Below are positions 15,469-23,504 of a stretch of 64,000 nucleotides of DNA, in pieces (within the stretch, counting starts at the first letter, position 1; each line of letters opens with the position of its first letter). Position numbers and translations under genes: made by a program. Under the pieces are notes generated by a model. That model searched no databases, was not told the DNA's origin, and saw only the letters and a list, made by a program, of their open reading frames with translations. Location: the NCBI GenBank assembly GCA_019634595.1, contig JAHCBC010000002.1, forward strand, positions 496,001 through 560,000, written 5' to 3'. This DNA is from Akkermansiaceae bacterium (lineage in GTDB: Bacteria > Verrucomicrobiota > Verrucomicrobiia > Verrucomicrobiales > Akkermansiaceae).

Positions 15469-16867
15469 ACTGTGGGCCGGCTTGTCGGGAAGTCAGGGAG
15501 ATCAGCCTCGGAGAGTGGAAGTGGACGTCCGGGCTGACGCCGAGAATCGACTCAAGCAGATCGAGCTTGGACCGGATCATGGCGGGATCCAGGGGAGGGA
15601 ACTTGTTGCTGTCGCGCCGGATGCGGGGGAAAAGCGAGCTGATGGCCCGTGGAATCAAGGGGGAGTAGCGGATGGGATCGGAAAAGCGATGCCATCCCAG
15701 CAGCGGTGAGGAGCCGATGATGCCGACATCTTCCGCCTCCTCCTGGCATTGGTTGATGATCCTGGTGAACGCGGCGAAGGAGTCCCAGTTGGGATCGAAG
15801 TTGCGGATCATCGAGATGAGATGCTCGAGATTCCCGGGAGTGGTGGCGGAGACGTCCCCATGCCGGTCGATCCTGTGCACGGCCTCCGTGACCTCCTCCG
15901 GAGTGGTGCATGTCGTGCCCACGAGGTTGGGAAGGGTGAGCTCGAACCGCGGATCCCGGGTCGGCGCGAAGTTGATCACCGGAGTGTTGCTGAGGTGCGC
16001 CTCGATGGCGGTGGTGCAGCCGTTGTGGACGAGGATCTGGCAACTGCGCAGCCAGGCATTCAGCGAACCCTGGCGGGTGATGGTCACCCGGGGGATGTAT
16101 TTCAGCAGCGACTCGTAGGCGTGGAGGTCCTCGCTGGGATGGGGCCGGAATACGATCCGGTGATCCGGGCAGGTGTTGCTCAGATGGTTGATGAGTTCGA
16201 TGAAGGCGGCCTCGCGGCGGGCCTCGTGGCAGTATTGTTCGATGTAGTGGGTGCGGGTGGCGGTATCCTCCGGCTCCACTTTGTAGAACCGGAAGTTGAC
16301 GTCACGTCCCGACACGTTGCTCGCCAGGATGTTGGTGTTGACGAGGATGAACTTCCCGTAAGTGGCACGGAGCTGGAGAACCTCCTCCTCGTAAAGCTTG
16401 TCGAAGGCGGGGCGGCAGAGGTCAAAGCGCGGATGGCCGGTGGCGGTGACATTGTCGGCGCATGCCGGCCGGAGCGAACGGTAGTGTTCCGCCTGGAAGG
16501 ATCCCCAGGTACAGATATGCTCCCCGGCGTCAAGTTCCCGGATGATCAGTCGGTTGTCCAGGTCCACCTTCCAGCGGTCCGGGCCATGTTCGTAAATCGC
16601 ACCTTCCTCGTCGAGATGGATGATGCGGTGGTTGAGATCCTTCCAGCGGCGATATTTCCACGGATACTTGCCGCCGGTGACGTTCTTTAGGACGGATACC
16701 ACATTCCGGAGGCGGAGGGACAGTTTGAGGAGCACCTCATGATCCCCGATGATGATCTGCCAATCCGGCCGCAACACCATCAGGCCGAGGATCATGCGGA
16801 AATCGAGTTCCCTGACGATTGTTTCGACCGGGAACAGAAGGACTTTCCTGCGGAGGATGAGACCCAT
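15464..16867 (-). CDS. Surface carbohydrate biosynthesis protein, glycosyltransferase-like
   Basis: 467 residues. It resembles the large 'surface carbohydrate biosynthesis protein' family seen in O-antigen and nonulosonate loci. Recognisable blocks are ILVNTNILASN, IVFRPHPSEDLHAYESLL and, near residue 280, ILVHNGCTTAIEAHLSNTPVINFAP. The HNG-TTAIEA region matches the donor-binding end of GT-B transferases such as CDP-glycerol or sialyltransferase-like enzymes. Its ATG shares one base with the legF stop (TAATG), so it is the last gene of the legG-to-legF operon. The position right after the CMP-sugar synthetase makes it a good candidate for the transferase using CMP-legionaminate; this is inference. 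Confidence 0.72.
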   Translation of the reverse strand: MGLILRRKVLLFPVETIVRELDFRMILGLMVLRPDWQIIIGDHEVLLKLSLRLRNVVSVLKNVTGGKYPWKYRRWKDLNHRIIHLDEEGAIYEHGPDRWKVDLDNRLIIRELDAGEHICTWGSFQAEHYRSLRPACADNVTATGHPRFDLCRPAFDKLYEEEVLQLRATYGKFILVNTNILASNVSGRDVNFRFYKVEPEDTATRTHYIEQYCHEARREAAFIELINHLSNTCPDHRIVFRPHPSEDLHAYESLLKYIPRVTITRQGSLNAWLRSCQILVHNGCTTAIEAHLSNTPVINFAPTRDPRFELTLPNLVGTTCTTPEEVTEAVHRIDRHGDVSATTPGNLEHLISMIRNFDPNWDSFAAFTRIINQCQEEAEDVGIIGSSPLLGWHRFSDPIRYSPLIPRAISSLFPRIRRDSNKFPPLDPAMIRSKLDLLESILGVSPDVHFHSPRLISLTSRQAGPQS

Positions 16868-17574
16868 TAGTCTTGGTGTTGGCGTTTGAGGGCAAGGAAC
16901 TCGGCGAACTCGAAATCCAGTGGTGTGTCGATGTCGATGGCCCGCTCCGCCGGGATGATCACGGCTTTCGTCACACCATCGAAGACGCCGTTGCGGGAAA
17001 GGATGAAGCCGGGTGTGGTGACGTAAGCCACCGTGGTGATATCGTACACTTCCGGCACGTCCTGCCGCCGGATCACCTCCCCCACTGGCTTGATCACCAA
17101 TTCGGCCCGGTGTTCTCCATCGAGCTTCACCATGTTGAAATAGGGACTGCGGGCGGAGGGTGTCACGCAGAACACCAGATCCGCTCCGCCTTCCCCGAAG
17201 CGGGCGAAGCAGTTGGTGACATCTTCCGCGGAACGGAGCGGAGCGGTGGCGGGCAGGCTGATGAAACGGTCGAAGGATTCACCGAGTTTCTCCTGCACAT
17301 GGGTCACCGCGTGCTGCCACGCCTTCCACTCCGACGCATGGTCGCCCGCAAGTTCCGCAGGCCTGAGAAAGGGAACCTCCGCGCCATGCTCCCGGGCGAC
17401 GGCCGCGATTTCGGGATCATCGGTGGAGACGATGACTTTGGAGATTTCCGGGATGGAGAGCGCCAGATCAATGCTGTGCGCGATCAGCGGCTTTCCGGCA
17501 AGCAGGCGGACGTTCTTGCGCGGCACGCCTTTCGAGCCGCCCCGCGCGAAGATGAAGGCGAAGGTTTTCTTCAT
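16867..17574 (-). CDS. legF: CMP-legionaminate synthetase-like cytidylyltransferase
   Basis: 235 residues, the length of NeuA/LegF enzymes. The signature FIFARGGSKGVPRKN lies near residues 7-21, with VSTDDPEIAAVA and LPATAPLRSAEDV blocks and the C-terminal IDIDTPLDFEFAE that carries metal-binding acids. It activates a nonulosonic acid with CTP to CMP-sugar. The ATG overlaps the ptmG stop (ATGA). Given the LegB/LegC/LegG/LegI neighbours, legionaminic rather than sialic or pseudaminic acid is the likely substrate. Specificity against Neu5Ac cannot be excluded by reading alone. Confidence 0.87.
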   Translation of the reverse strand: MKKTFAFIFARGGSKGVPRKNVRLLAGKPLIAHSIDLALSIPEISKVIVSTDDPEIAAVAREHGAEVPFLRPAELAGDHASEWKAWQHAVTHVQEKLGESFDRFISLPATAPLRSAEDVTNCFARFGEGGADLVFCVTPSARSPYFNMVKLDGEHRAELVIKPVGEVIRRQDVPEVYDITTVAYVTTPGFILSRNGVFDGVTKAVIIPAERAIDIDTPLDFEFAEFLALKRQHQD

Positions 17575-18800
17575 GCCCCGGCGGTTGCCGCTTCATCGCT
17601 CCAGACGGTCTTCCGGAGCGCCCACTGGCCGTCCTTCTTTTCCCAGAGGTGGGGGGAGCGGAACTCGTCGCAAAGACGGTCGAACTCCTCCTTGGTCATC
17701 TCAAGGTACTCCATGATCTCGTCGAAGTAACGGTCCGGGAACTCCCCGTCGAAGCGCTTGACGAGGGCGACGCCCTCCTCGCGGGTCAGGTGGTTGTTGC
17801 GGATCTCCTGGGATGCGTCGTAGCTCGCGCGGCCCAGACCGTATTTGATGTGGGTCGTGTAGTAGTGGAGGTCGTCGATCTTGTCGTCCAGGCTGTTGTA
17901 CTTGCTGTAGGTGCCCTGGGTGCGGAAAGGACGGGCCTTGAACGCCGTGTGTTCGGCGGAATAGTAGTAGGCCTCCTGGGGCGTCCACTTCAGGTAGTAG
18001 CCGAGGTAGTGAACCTGGATGCCGGAGTTTTCCAGCACCGCTGGCTCGACCGGCAGGTAGGGTGCCAGGTCCCCCGGGGTGAGGCCGTGCTTTTCCTCCA
18101 GATCCTTCAGGCTGGTACCGGCGAGGTAGGTGTTCGCCGGGTCCTTCATGGCGTAGTAGTTGTTGCTGCGGAGGGAACTTTCGTTGTCGGCGACCGGGTT
18201 GCCGTACTCCGCTTCGTTCTCCCCGAAGAACACCAGCGGGATGCCCCACTTCGCGGCGATGCGGGGAGCCAGGTTTTTCTGTCCGAGGATGAAGGTCTGG
18301 AACGGGTGGAGCAGGTTCTGGATGGAAAGCCGGGTGAGGGTTTTCTGGACGCGGCCGTTCTGGTTGAAGCTGATGTTGTCGAAGCCGCCAACCTTGATCC
18401 AGTTCATGAAGTTCTCATAACCATAGGTGGTGTAGAGGATCGGCGGCCAGGTGACCGTCAGCGGGTTCATCTTGTACTTGTACTTCAGGACGTGGGCTGC
18501 ATACACGCTGTCCTTGCCGCCGCTTCCCGGGCAGATGCAGTCGTAGCTGCCATCCTTGCTGCGGTGTTTGTCCAGCAGGGCCAGCAGTTCCTCCTCACGT
18601 TTCGTCCAGTCGATGACCGGCTTGTTCATCGCGTGGCGGCAGGCATCGCAGATGCCTTCTTCATCGATATGGAGGTAGGTCGCACCCTTGCGCTCCCGCG
18701 TGTGGGTGAACTCCGGGATCGAGCAAGGTCTCTGGTTGCTCATGACGCACCGGCGGCAGAAGCGGATTTCCGACGGCAGGTTGAAGTAGGTTTCGGACAT
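17571..18800 (-). CDS. ptmG: N-acetyl sugar amidotransferase (PtmG/PseA/WbpG type)
   Basis: 409 residues. Two Cys pairs (FCRRCVMSNQRP and GICDACRH) suggest a zinc site, then the ATP-pyrophosphatase loop CPGSGGKDSVYAAHVLKYKY near residue 89. This family uses ammonia delivered by a HisH/HisF pair to turn an N-acetyl group into an acetamidino group on surface sugars (WbpG in Pseudomonas LPS, PseA and PtmG in Campylobacter flagellin glycans). It follows hisH2 after 3 bases and overlaps legF, so all belong to one coupled operon. The combination predicts an amidine-bearing legionaminic acid. The exact amidated position is unknown. Confidence 0.9.
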   Translation of the reverse strand: MSETYFNLPSEIRFCRRCVMSNQRPCSIPEFTHTRERKGATYLHIDEEGICDACRHAMNKPVIDWTKREEELLALLDKHRSKDGSYDCICPGSGGKDSVYAAHVLKYKYKMNPLTVTWPPILYTTYGYENFMNWIKVGGFDNISFNQNGRVQKTLTRLSIQNLLHPFQTFILGQKNLAPRIAAKWGIPLVFFGENEAEYGNPVADNESSLRSNNYYAMKDPANTYLAGTSLKDLEEKHGLTPGDLAPYLPVEPAVLENSGIQVHYLGYYLKWTPQEAYYYSAEHTAFKARPFRTQGTYSKYNSLDDKIDDLHYYTTHIKYGLGRASYDASQEIRNNHLTREEGVALVKRFDGEFPDRYFDEIMEYLEMTKEEFDRLCDEFRSPHLWEKKDGQWALRKTVWSDEAATAGA

Positions 18801-18803
18801 GGC

Positions 18804-19508
18804 TTAGGAAATGGTGGAAGGGGAGTTGCTGATGATTTCTCGGATCTTGCGGTAAAATTGGATGCCTTGTTCGCCGCTGCGTTCCGGATGGAACTGGAAG
18901 GCAAAGGTCCGGTCCTTGTGGATGGATGAGCAGAATTCCTGATCCCCGTAGGTGGTTTTGGAAAGGATGATCTGTTCGTCCTCCGGGGTCACATAGAAGG
19001 AATGCACGAAGTACATCATCGCCTCGGTTCCGATGTCCTCCAGCGGAGTGCCCTGCCAGCGGGCGGCATTTCCGCCGGGTGGCACGGCCAGGTTCCAGCC
19101 AACGTGGGGGATCTTGAGCCGCCGGCCATCGGCCCCGGTCATGTCATGGAGCCGTTTCACGCTGCCCGGGACGATGCCCAGCCCTTTGGTGGAGCCGAAC
19201 TCCTCGCTTTCGCTGAAGAGGAGCTGGAGGCCCAGACAGATGCCGAACAGGGGCTTTCCGGATTGTGAGTAATCCCTGAGCGGCTGGGAAAGATCCAGCC
19301 GGTTCAGGCATTCCATCGCATCAGCGAAGGCACCCACTCCGGGGAGGATCACCGCTTCAGCGGCTTCGATTTCCTTGGGTGAGGAGGTGATGAAGGCGTC
19401 GATGCCGCTGTGGCGGCACGCATGGAGCACGCTGAACAGGTTGCCGAGGCCGTAGTCGACAATCGCCGCCCGGACCGAAGGTTCGTTGACAGGAGTTCCA
19501 GCGCTCAT
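18804..19508 (-). CDS. hisH: HisH2, glutamine amidotransferase subunit for amidine formation
   Basis: 234 residues of class I glutamine amidotransferase. The nucleophile Cys is in GICLGLQLLFSES near residue 89, and the His-Glu pair is in FQFHPERSGEQG near the C-terminus; the oxyanion glycine region is VILPGVGAFADAM. In histidine synthesis HisH makes ammonia for HisF. Here there are no other his genes, and the gene sits between hisF2 and ptmG, so it more likely feeds the sugar amidotransferase. It overlaps hisF by ATGA and ends 3 bases before ptmG. Confidence 0.88.
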   Translation of the reverse strand: MSAGTPVNEPSVRAAIVDYGLGNLFSVLHACRHSGIDAFITSSPKEIEAAEAVILPGVGAFADAMECLNRLDLSQPLRDYSQSGKPLFGICLGLQLLFSESEEFGSTKGLGIVPGSVKRLHDMTGADGRRLKIPHVGWNLAVPPGGNAARWQGTPLEDIGTEAMMYFVHSFYVTPEDEQIILSKTTYGDQEFCSSIHKDRTFAFQFHPERSGEQGIQFYRKIREIISNSPSTIS

Positions 19509-20383
19509 CGGACAAGGGAAAGGTTGCGGCAGGCGATGCCCGCCGAGTGGAGGTGATCCTTCAGTTCAGGAATACCGCACGGCGTCAGCCGGCCTGCGGA
19601 AATGGGACCGCGCCTCCCTTGGAGGAACTCCACGTTGCCTTCGGTGGCAAACAGGGATTCGTCCGCCTTGGTGATGCGGGAGATCGTGTCGTAGTGGAAC
19701 ATGCCGGCGATCGCCACCGCGTCCGCCTTTCCTTTTTCGACCACCTCCTGCACATGCCGGGCGGAGCCGGCTCCACCCCCGGCGATCACGGGGATCGAAA
19801 GGCTGGAGGCGATTTGTCCGGTGATATCCAGGTCGAACCCCTCGCCGGTCCCCTCGCGGTCGATCGAAGTGATCATGACTTCGCCGGCCCCCAGATCCTC
19901 GGCCCTGCGCGCCCAGTCGTAGGCATCCACCCCGGAGGTTTCACGGCCGTAGTCGGTCAGGCACTCGTAGCGTCCGTTCGGTTGGCGGACCGCTTCGATG
20001 GAGATCACGATGGTGGACGAACCGAATGCCCGTGAGGCTTCGGAAATGAGTTTGGGGTCGGCGATGGCGGAGGTGTTGAGGGAAACCTTGTCCGCGCCCG
20101 CCCTCAGAACCTGGCGGATGTCATCCACCGACCTCAGCCCGCCGCCCACGCAGAAGGGGATGAAGATCTCTTCGGAAGTCCGCTTTACGATGTCCAGCAG
20201 GCTGTTGCGGCCGTAAAGGCTTGCCACCGCATCGATGTAAAGAAGCTCATCCGCGCCCTGTTCGTAGTAGAAACGGGCGAACGCCTCGGGTTTTCCCATG
20301 ACCCTGAGGCCTTCAAAATGAATGCCTTTGACGAGATTCGGCCCCTTGATGTCCAGCCGGGGGATGATTCGGAGATTTTGCAT
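19505..20383 (-). CDS. hisF: HisF2, ammonia-channel partner with altered catalytic residue
   Basis: 292 residues, HisF TIM barrel with CVGGGLRSVDDIRQVLRAGADKV, SIDREGTGEGFDL and PVIAGGGAGS phosphate-binding blocks. The first catalytic Asp is kept (D11 in IIPRLDIKG), but the second, Asp130 in Thermotoga HisF (AIDAKR), aligns to Glu130 here (SIEAVR). The C-terminus is about 35 residues longer than in histidine-pathway HisF. This fits a paralogue kept for ammonia passage to PtmG rather than for cyclase chemistry. The ATG at 20383 is used because the 71 codons of upstream frame are low-quality. It is followed by hisH2 with an ATGA overlap. Confidence 0.88.
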   Translation of the reverse strand: MQNLRIIPRLDIKGPNLVKGIHFEGLRVMGKPEAFARFYYEQGADELLYIDAVASLYGRNSLLDIVKRTSEEIFIPFCVGGGLRSVDDIRQVLRAGADKVSLNTSAIADPKLISEASRAFGSSTIVISIEAVRQPNGRYECLTDYGRETSGVDAYDWARRAEDLGAGEVMITSIDREGTGEGFDLDITGQIASSLSIPVIAGGGAGSARHVQEVVEKGKADAVAIAGMFHYDTISRITKADESLFATEGNVEFLQGRRGPISAGRLTPCGIPELKDHLHSAGIACRNLSLVR

Positions 20384-20486
20384 GACAAAGCTGCCGGTGC
20401 CTTGGAAGCAGCGGCAAGAATGGGAAACCGGAGTCAAAGGCAGGCGGCAGGCGAATTCAAGAGGTATATCGCCGGGGCGGGTATCT

Positions 20487-21125
20487 TCACGCCCCCCCGC
20501 CCGGGATGGGTCTCGCCGGCACGCCGAACACCCGGTGGCCGGCTGCGACATCCCGCACCACCACGGATCCGGCTCCCACAAGTGCCTCTCCGCCAATGGT
20601 CAAACCTTGGATGATGGTGCATCCGACCCCAAGATGGGCTCCATCACCAACAACGACCGCTCCGGACAACACGGCCCCGGGAGCGATGTGAACATGGGAG
20701 CCGATCCTGCAGTCATGATCCACGGAGGACCGGCTGTTCAGGATGGTATTCACACCGATCCGGGTGCCTGGCTGGACGATCGCTCCCGCGAAAACAACGG
20801 TTCCCTCGCCTATCTCAACGTCGGGAGCCACCCAGGCGGTGGGATGAACCACGGTCCTGAAATCGTATCCCATGCCTTTGAACCGATGAAAAATTGCGGC
20901 ACGGGCCGGGCCGGGCTGGATGCACCCGATCCCGAACACCAATTCCACCGACGATGGATCGTATCCGGCGATTGCCTCATCCCCGCCCAGTTGGGGGATC
21001 CCTGACATTTCGGGACGTGCCCCGCCGGTATCGGTGAAGCCGAGAACCGGCTGCCCGGCTGCCTGAAGGGTGCTCGCGACCACCTTGGCATGCCCGCCTC
21101 CGCCGATGATGATGACCGGCTTCAT
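20487..21125 (-). CDS. NeuD/PglD/LegH-type sugar O/N-acetyltransferase
   Basis: 212 residues. An N-terminal Rossmann-like domain (KPVIIIGGGGHAKVVASTL) is followed from about residue 90 by left-handed beta-helix hexapeptide repeats (VEIGEGTVVFAGAIVQPGTRIG, SSVDHDCRIGSHVHIAPGAVL, VVVGDGAHLGVGC) and the closing GSVVVRDV...GVPARP. This layout is shared by PglD (acetylates UDP-4-amino sugar) and NeuD. In a legionaminate pathway a LegH step is needed after LegC, and this is the only acetyltransferase of that type in the cluster. It overlaps legI by ATGA. Assignment as LegH is inference. Confidence 0.82.
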   Translation of the reverse strand: MKPVIIIGGGGHAKVVASTLQAAGQPVLGFTDTGGARPEMSGIPQLGGDEAIAGYDPSSVELVFGIGCIQPGPARAAIFHRFKGMGYDFRTVVHPTAWVAPDVEIGEGTVVFAGAIVQPGTRIGVNTILNSRSSVDHDCRIGSHVHIAPGAVLSGAVVVGDGAHLGVGCTIIQGLTIGGEALVGAGSVVVRDVAAGHRVFGVPARPIPGGGA

Positions 21126-22189
21126 GAGGCTTCGATGGGTTCGTCCGGCAGGTAGTCCCTGGTCGCCGTCTTTTCCAGATAGGACCAGTAATGGAGCGGT
21201 GAAATGCCTCCGCCCGGACGCTTTGCGGTGAGATTCGCCGGGGTGAATGCCTCCCCTTTGCGGATGGCGGCTGCGGCCACCAGGCTCTTGCGGACGATGG
21301 GGAGGTTCTTCGCTTCCGATGGGGTGGGTTGCTTGGAGGCGCTTCCCAGTGCCACGCTGACCTGCCGCACACCCTCCACCAGCCGGGTGAACTCGGCGGG
21401 ATCGAGGGAGGCCTTGTGGTCCGGGCCGGGAAGGTTGCGGTCCAGGGTCATGTGTTTCTCGATGATCGCGGCACCGCGGGCGGCGGCGGCGATGGCGACG
21501 GAGATGCCCGGCGTGTGGTCTGACAGGCCGCATGGCAGGCCAAAGGTGTCACGCAGCGTGTCCATGGCCCGCAGGTTGGTGTCCGGGAACGGCGACGGAT
21601 ACTCCGTCGTGCAGTGCAGCAGCGTGAGTTTCCCTTGCAGCGGCCTGAAGTCGGTGATGGCTGCGAAGTCCTGCACGGACGGATTGCCGGAGTCCGGGCT
21701 GTAGCCGTGGGCCAGCACGGAGACCGCCGTGTGGACCTCCTCCAGGGTGGCCATTCCGGTGGAAAGGATGACCGGCTTTCCGGAACGGGAGGCGGCATGG
21801 AGCAGCGGCGCGTTCGTCAGCTCGCCTGAGGGGATCTTCAGTTTCGGCACGCCCAGCTCCACCAGCAGGTCCAGGCTGCCGAGGTCGAACGGGGTGGAGA
21901 TGAACTCGATCCCTTTTTCCCGGCAGCGGGCGATGAGTGCGAGGTGGTCCTCCCGGGAAAGCTCCAGTTTCTTCAGCATCTCGAGCTGGCTCTCGCTGGC
22001 CGAGGTGTTCTCCTGCTGGTAGTCCGCTTTCGACGCGGTGGCCGTCACCAGGCTGGCGCTGTTGAACGTCTGGAACTTCACCGCATCCGCGCCGGTCTCC
22101 GCCGCCGCATCTACCAGTTGCAGGGCGAGCGCCAGGGAGCCGTTGTGGTTCACGCCGGCCTCGGCGATGATGAAAACCTCGTCGTTCAT
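21122..22189 (-). CDS. legI: Legionaminic acid synthase (NeuB family)
   Basis: 355 residues, the standard NeuB/LegI length. FIIAEAGVNHNGSLALALQLVDAAAETGADAVKFQ opens the TIM barrel; KPVILSTGMATLEEV and TLLHCTTEYPSPF are typical PEP-site segments, and SDHTPGISVAIAAAARGAAIIEKH contributes metal-site residues. From about residue 285 comes the SAF antifreeze-like domain (VRKSLVAAAAIRKGEAFTPANLTAKRPGGGISP). The enzyme condenses PEP with the six-carbon N-acetylated sugar to give the nine-carbon acid. It is coupled to legG and to the acetyltransferase gene by ATGA overlaps on both sides. Confidence 0.92.
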   Translation of the reverse strand: MNDEVFIIAEAGVNHNGSLALALQLVDAAAETGADAVKFQTFNSASLVTATASKADYQQENTSASESQLEMLKKLELSREDHLALIARCREKGIEFISTPFDLGSLDLLVELGVPKLKIPSGELTNAPLLHAASRSGKPVILSTGMATLEEVHTAVSVLAHGYSPDSGNPSVQDFAAITDFRPLQGKLTLLHCTTEYPSPFPDTNLRAMDTLRDTFGLPCGLSDHTPGISVAIAAAARGAAIIEKHMTLDRNLPGPDHKASLDPAEFTRLVEGVRQVSVALGSASKQPTPSEAKNLPIVRKSLVAAAAIRKGEAFTPANLTAKRPGGGISPLHYWSYLEKTATRDYLPDEPIEAS

Positions 22190-23346
22190 GGGAGGGAGTG
22201 GAAGTGCTTGCGCAGCAGCGATGAGGGGGCCTCCAGGGAGCGGAGTGCTTCTACGATCCGTCCGGCGGACTGACCGTCCCCGTAGGGATTGGTGGTGGCG
22301 CTAGTGTCCATGCCGAACGCCCGGTGGATGGTAGTGGAAATGGCATCGGCATCCGCGGGGCAGTGGAGCACGGAGGAAGCATGAAGCCTGCCTTTCTGCC
22401 GGTCGCCGATGTTCACTGTCGGCGTCCGCAGCGTGGGCGCTTCATAGAGGCCGCTGGAGGAGTTCCCCACCACCGCATCCGCATGGGAGACCAGGCTCAG
22501 GTAGCGGACCAGGCCGAGGCTGGCGAAGGCCCGCGTGTGCTCCCGGGTGCCGGTGTATTCCTGCACCATGGCGGTGAGGGTGCGCCCGTCCGCGTCCGCG
22601 TTCGGCATGGTGAAAATGATGGTCGTTTCCGCGGGGTCGAAGGTGTCCAGCGCGTCGAGCAGTCGCTGCATCTGGGCGGACTGCGGCGCATCCTCCAGCG
22701 TGGCCGGGTGGAAGGTGACCGCCAACAGCCTGCGGTGGAGCGGGATGCCGAGCGATGCGGCGAGTTCGTCCCTCGACAGCAGCCGCGTGGAGAGGATGGC
22801 GTCGATACCCGGACTGCCGGTGACGATGACCCTCCGCGGATCCTCGCCCATCTGCCGGACCCTGGCAGCGGACTCCTCATTGGTGACGAAGTGGAGATGC
22901 GCCATCTTGGTGATGGCGTGGCGGATGCCCTCGTCCACCGCGCCTTCCGTCGTGTCCCCTCCGGCGATGTGGGCCAGCGGGATGCGGAGGAAGAGGCAGG
23001 CCTGCGCCACCGCCAGGATTTCAAAACGGTCCCCCAGCACCACCACGATGTCCGGCGGTGATTGGGAAAAGGCTTCCGCAAAGCCGATCAACCCGAGGCC
23101 GGTGGACTTCGCGATGGCCGCGGGGCTGTCTCCGGCCAGCAGCATCTCCACCCGGTCCTGGATCGGGAATCCGTCTTCCTCGATCACGCGGACGGTGGAA
23201 CCGAACTCCGGGGCGAGGTGCATGCCGGTCACGTAGAGCCGCAGCTCCAGATCATCCGCCGCCTTGATCGCCCTCAGGACGGGAAGCAACAGGCCGTAGT
23301 CCGCCCGGGATCCGGTCACGACTCCTATTTTCCGCTTGGTTGCCAC
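22186..23346 (-). CDS. legG: Hydrolyzing NDP-sugar 2-epimerase LegG (NeuC family)
   Basis: About 386 residues. The start KRKIGVVTGSRADYGLL is the classic NeuC/LegG opening, followed by VVVLGDRFEILAVAQACLFLRIPLAHIAGGD, FVTNEESAARV, VTFHPATLEDAP and, near the C-terminus, VVGNSSSGLYEAPTLRTPTVNIGDRQKGR. The enzyme removes the nucleotide from the diacetamido sugar and inverts C2, providing the LegI substrate. The ATG at 23439 gives a 31-residue N-terminal extension not expected for the family; GTG at 23346 is chosen, with GTG at 23358 an alternative. The stop overlaps the legI ATG. It is the first gene of the operon. Confidence 0.88.
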   Translation of the reverse strand: MATKRKIGVVTGSRADYGLLLPVLRAIKAADDLELRLYVTGMHLAPEFGSTVRVIEEDGFPIQDRVEMLLAGDSPAAIAKSTGLGLIGFAEAFSQSPPDIVVVLGDRFEILAVAQACLFLRIPLAHIAGGDTTEGAVDEGIRHAITKMAHLHFVTNEESAARVRQMGEDPRRVIVTGSPGIDAILSTRLLSRDELAASLGIPLHRRLLAVTFHPATLEDAPQSAQMQRLLDALDTFDPAETTIIFTMPNADADGRTLTAMVQEYTGTREHTRAFASLGLVRYLSLVSHADAVVGNSSSGLYEAPTLRTPTVNIGDRQKGRLHASSVLHCPADADAISTTIHRAFGMDTSATTNPYGDGQSAGRIVEALRSLEAPSSLLRKHFHSLP

Positions 23347-23504
23347 TGGTTTGCCCACCCGCTTTAACACCCTGATGCCGGATGCGACAACGTGAATCTG
23401 CCAGTGCCTCCGCCGCTTGCCGGGCGTTGTCCCTTGCATTCCGGGCTTGATAAGTTAAGGCCGCTTCACAACGCTCTGCCTTTCCCTAAGACAAATCCGC
23501 CACA

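Noticed and set aside
18804..20383. HisH and HisF as histidine biosynthesis genes
   Set aside because: No other his genes are near; they are inserted in the nonulosonate operon beside PtmG and the HisF has an altered catalytic residue. A role in amidine formation fits better.
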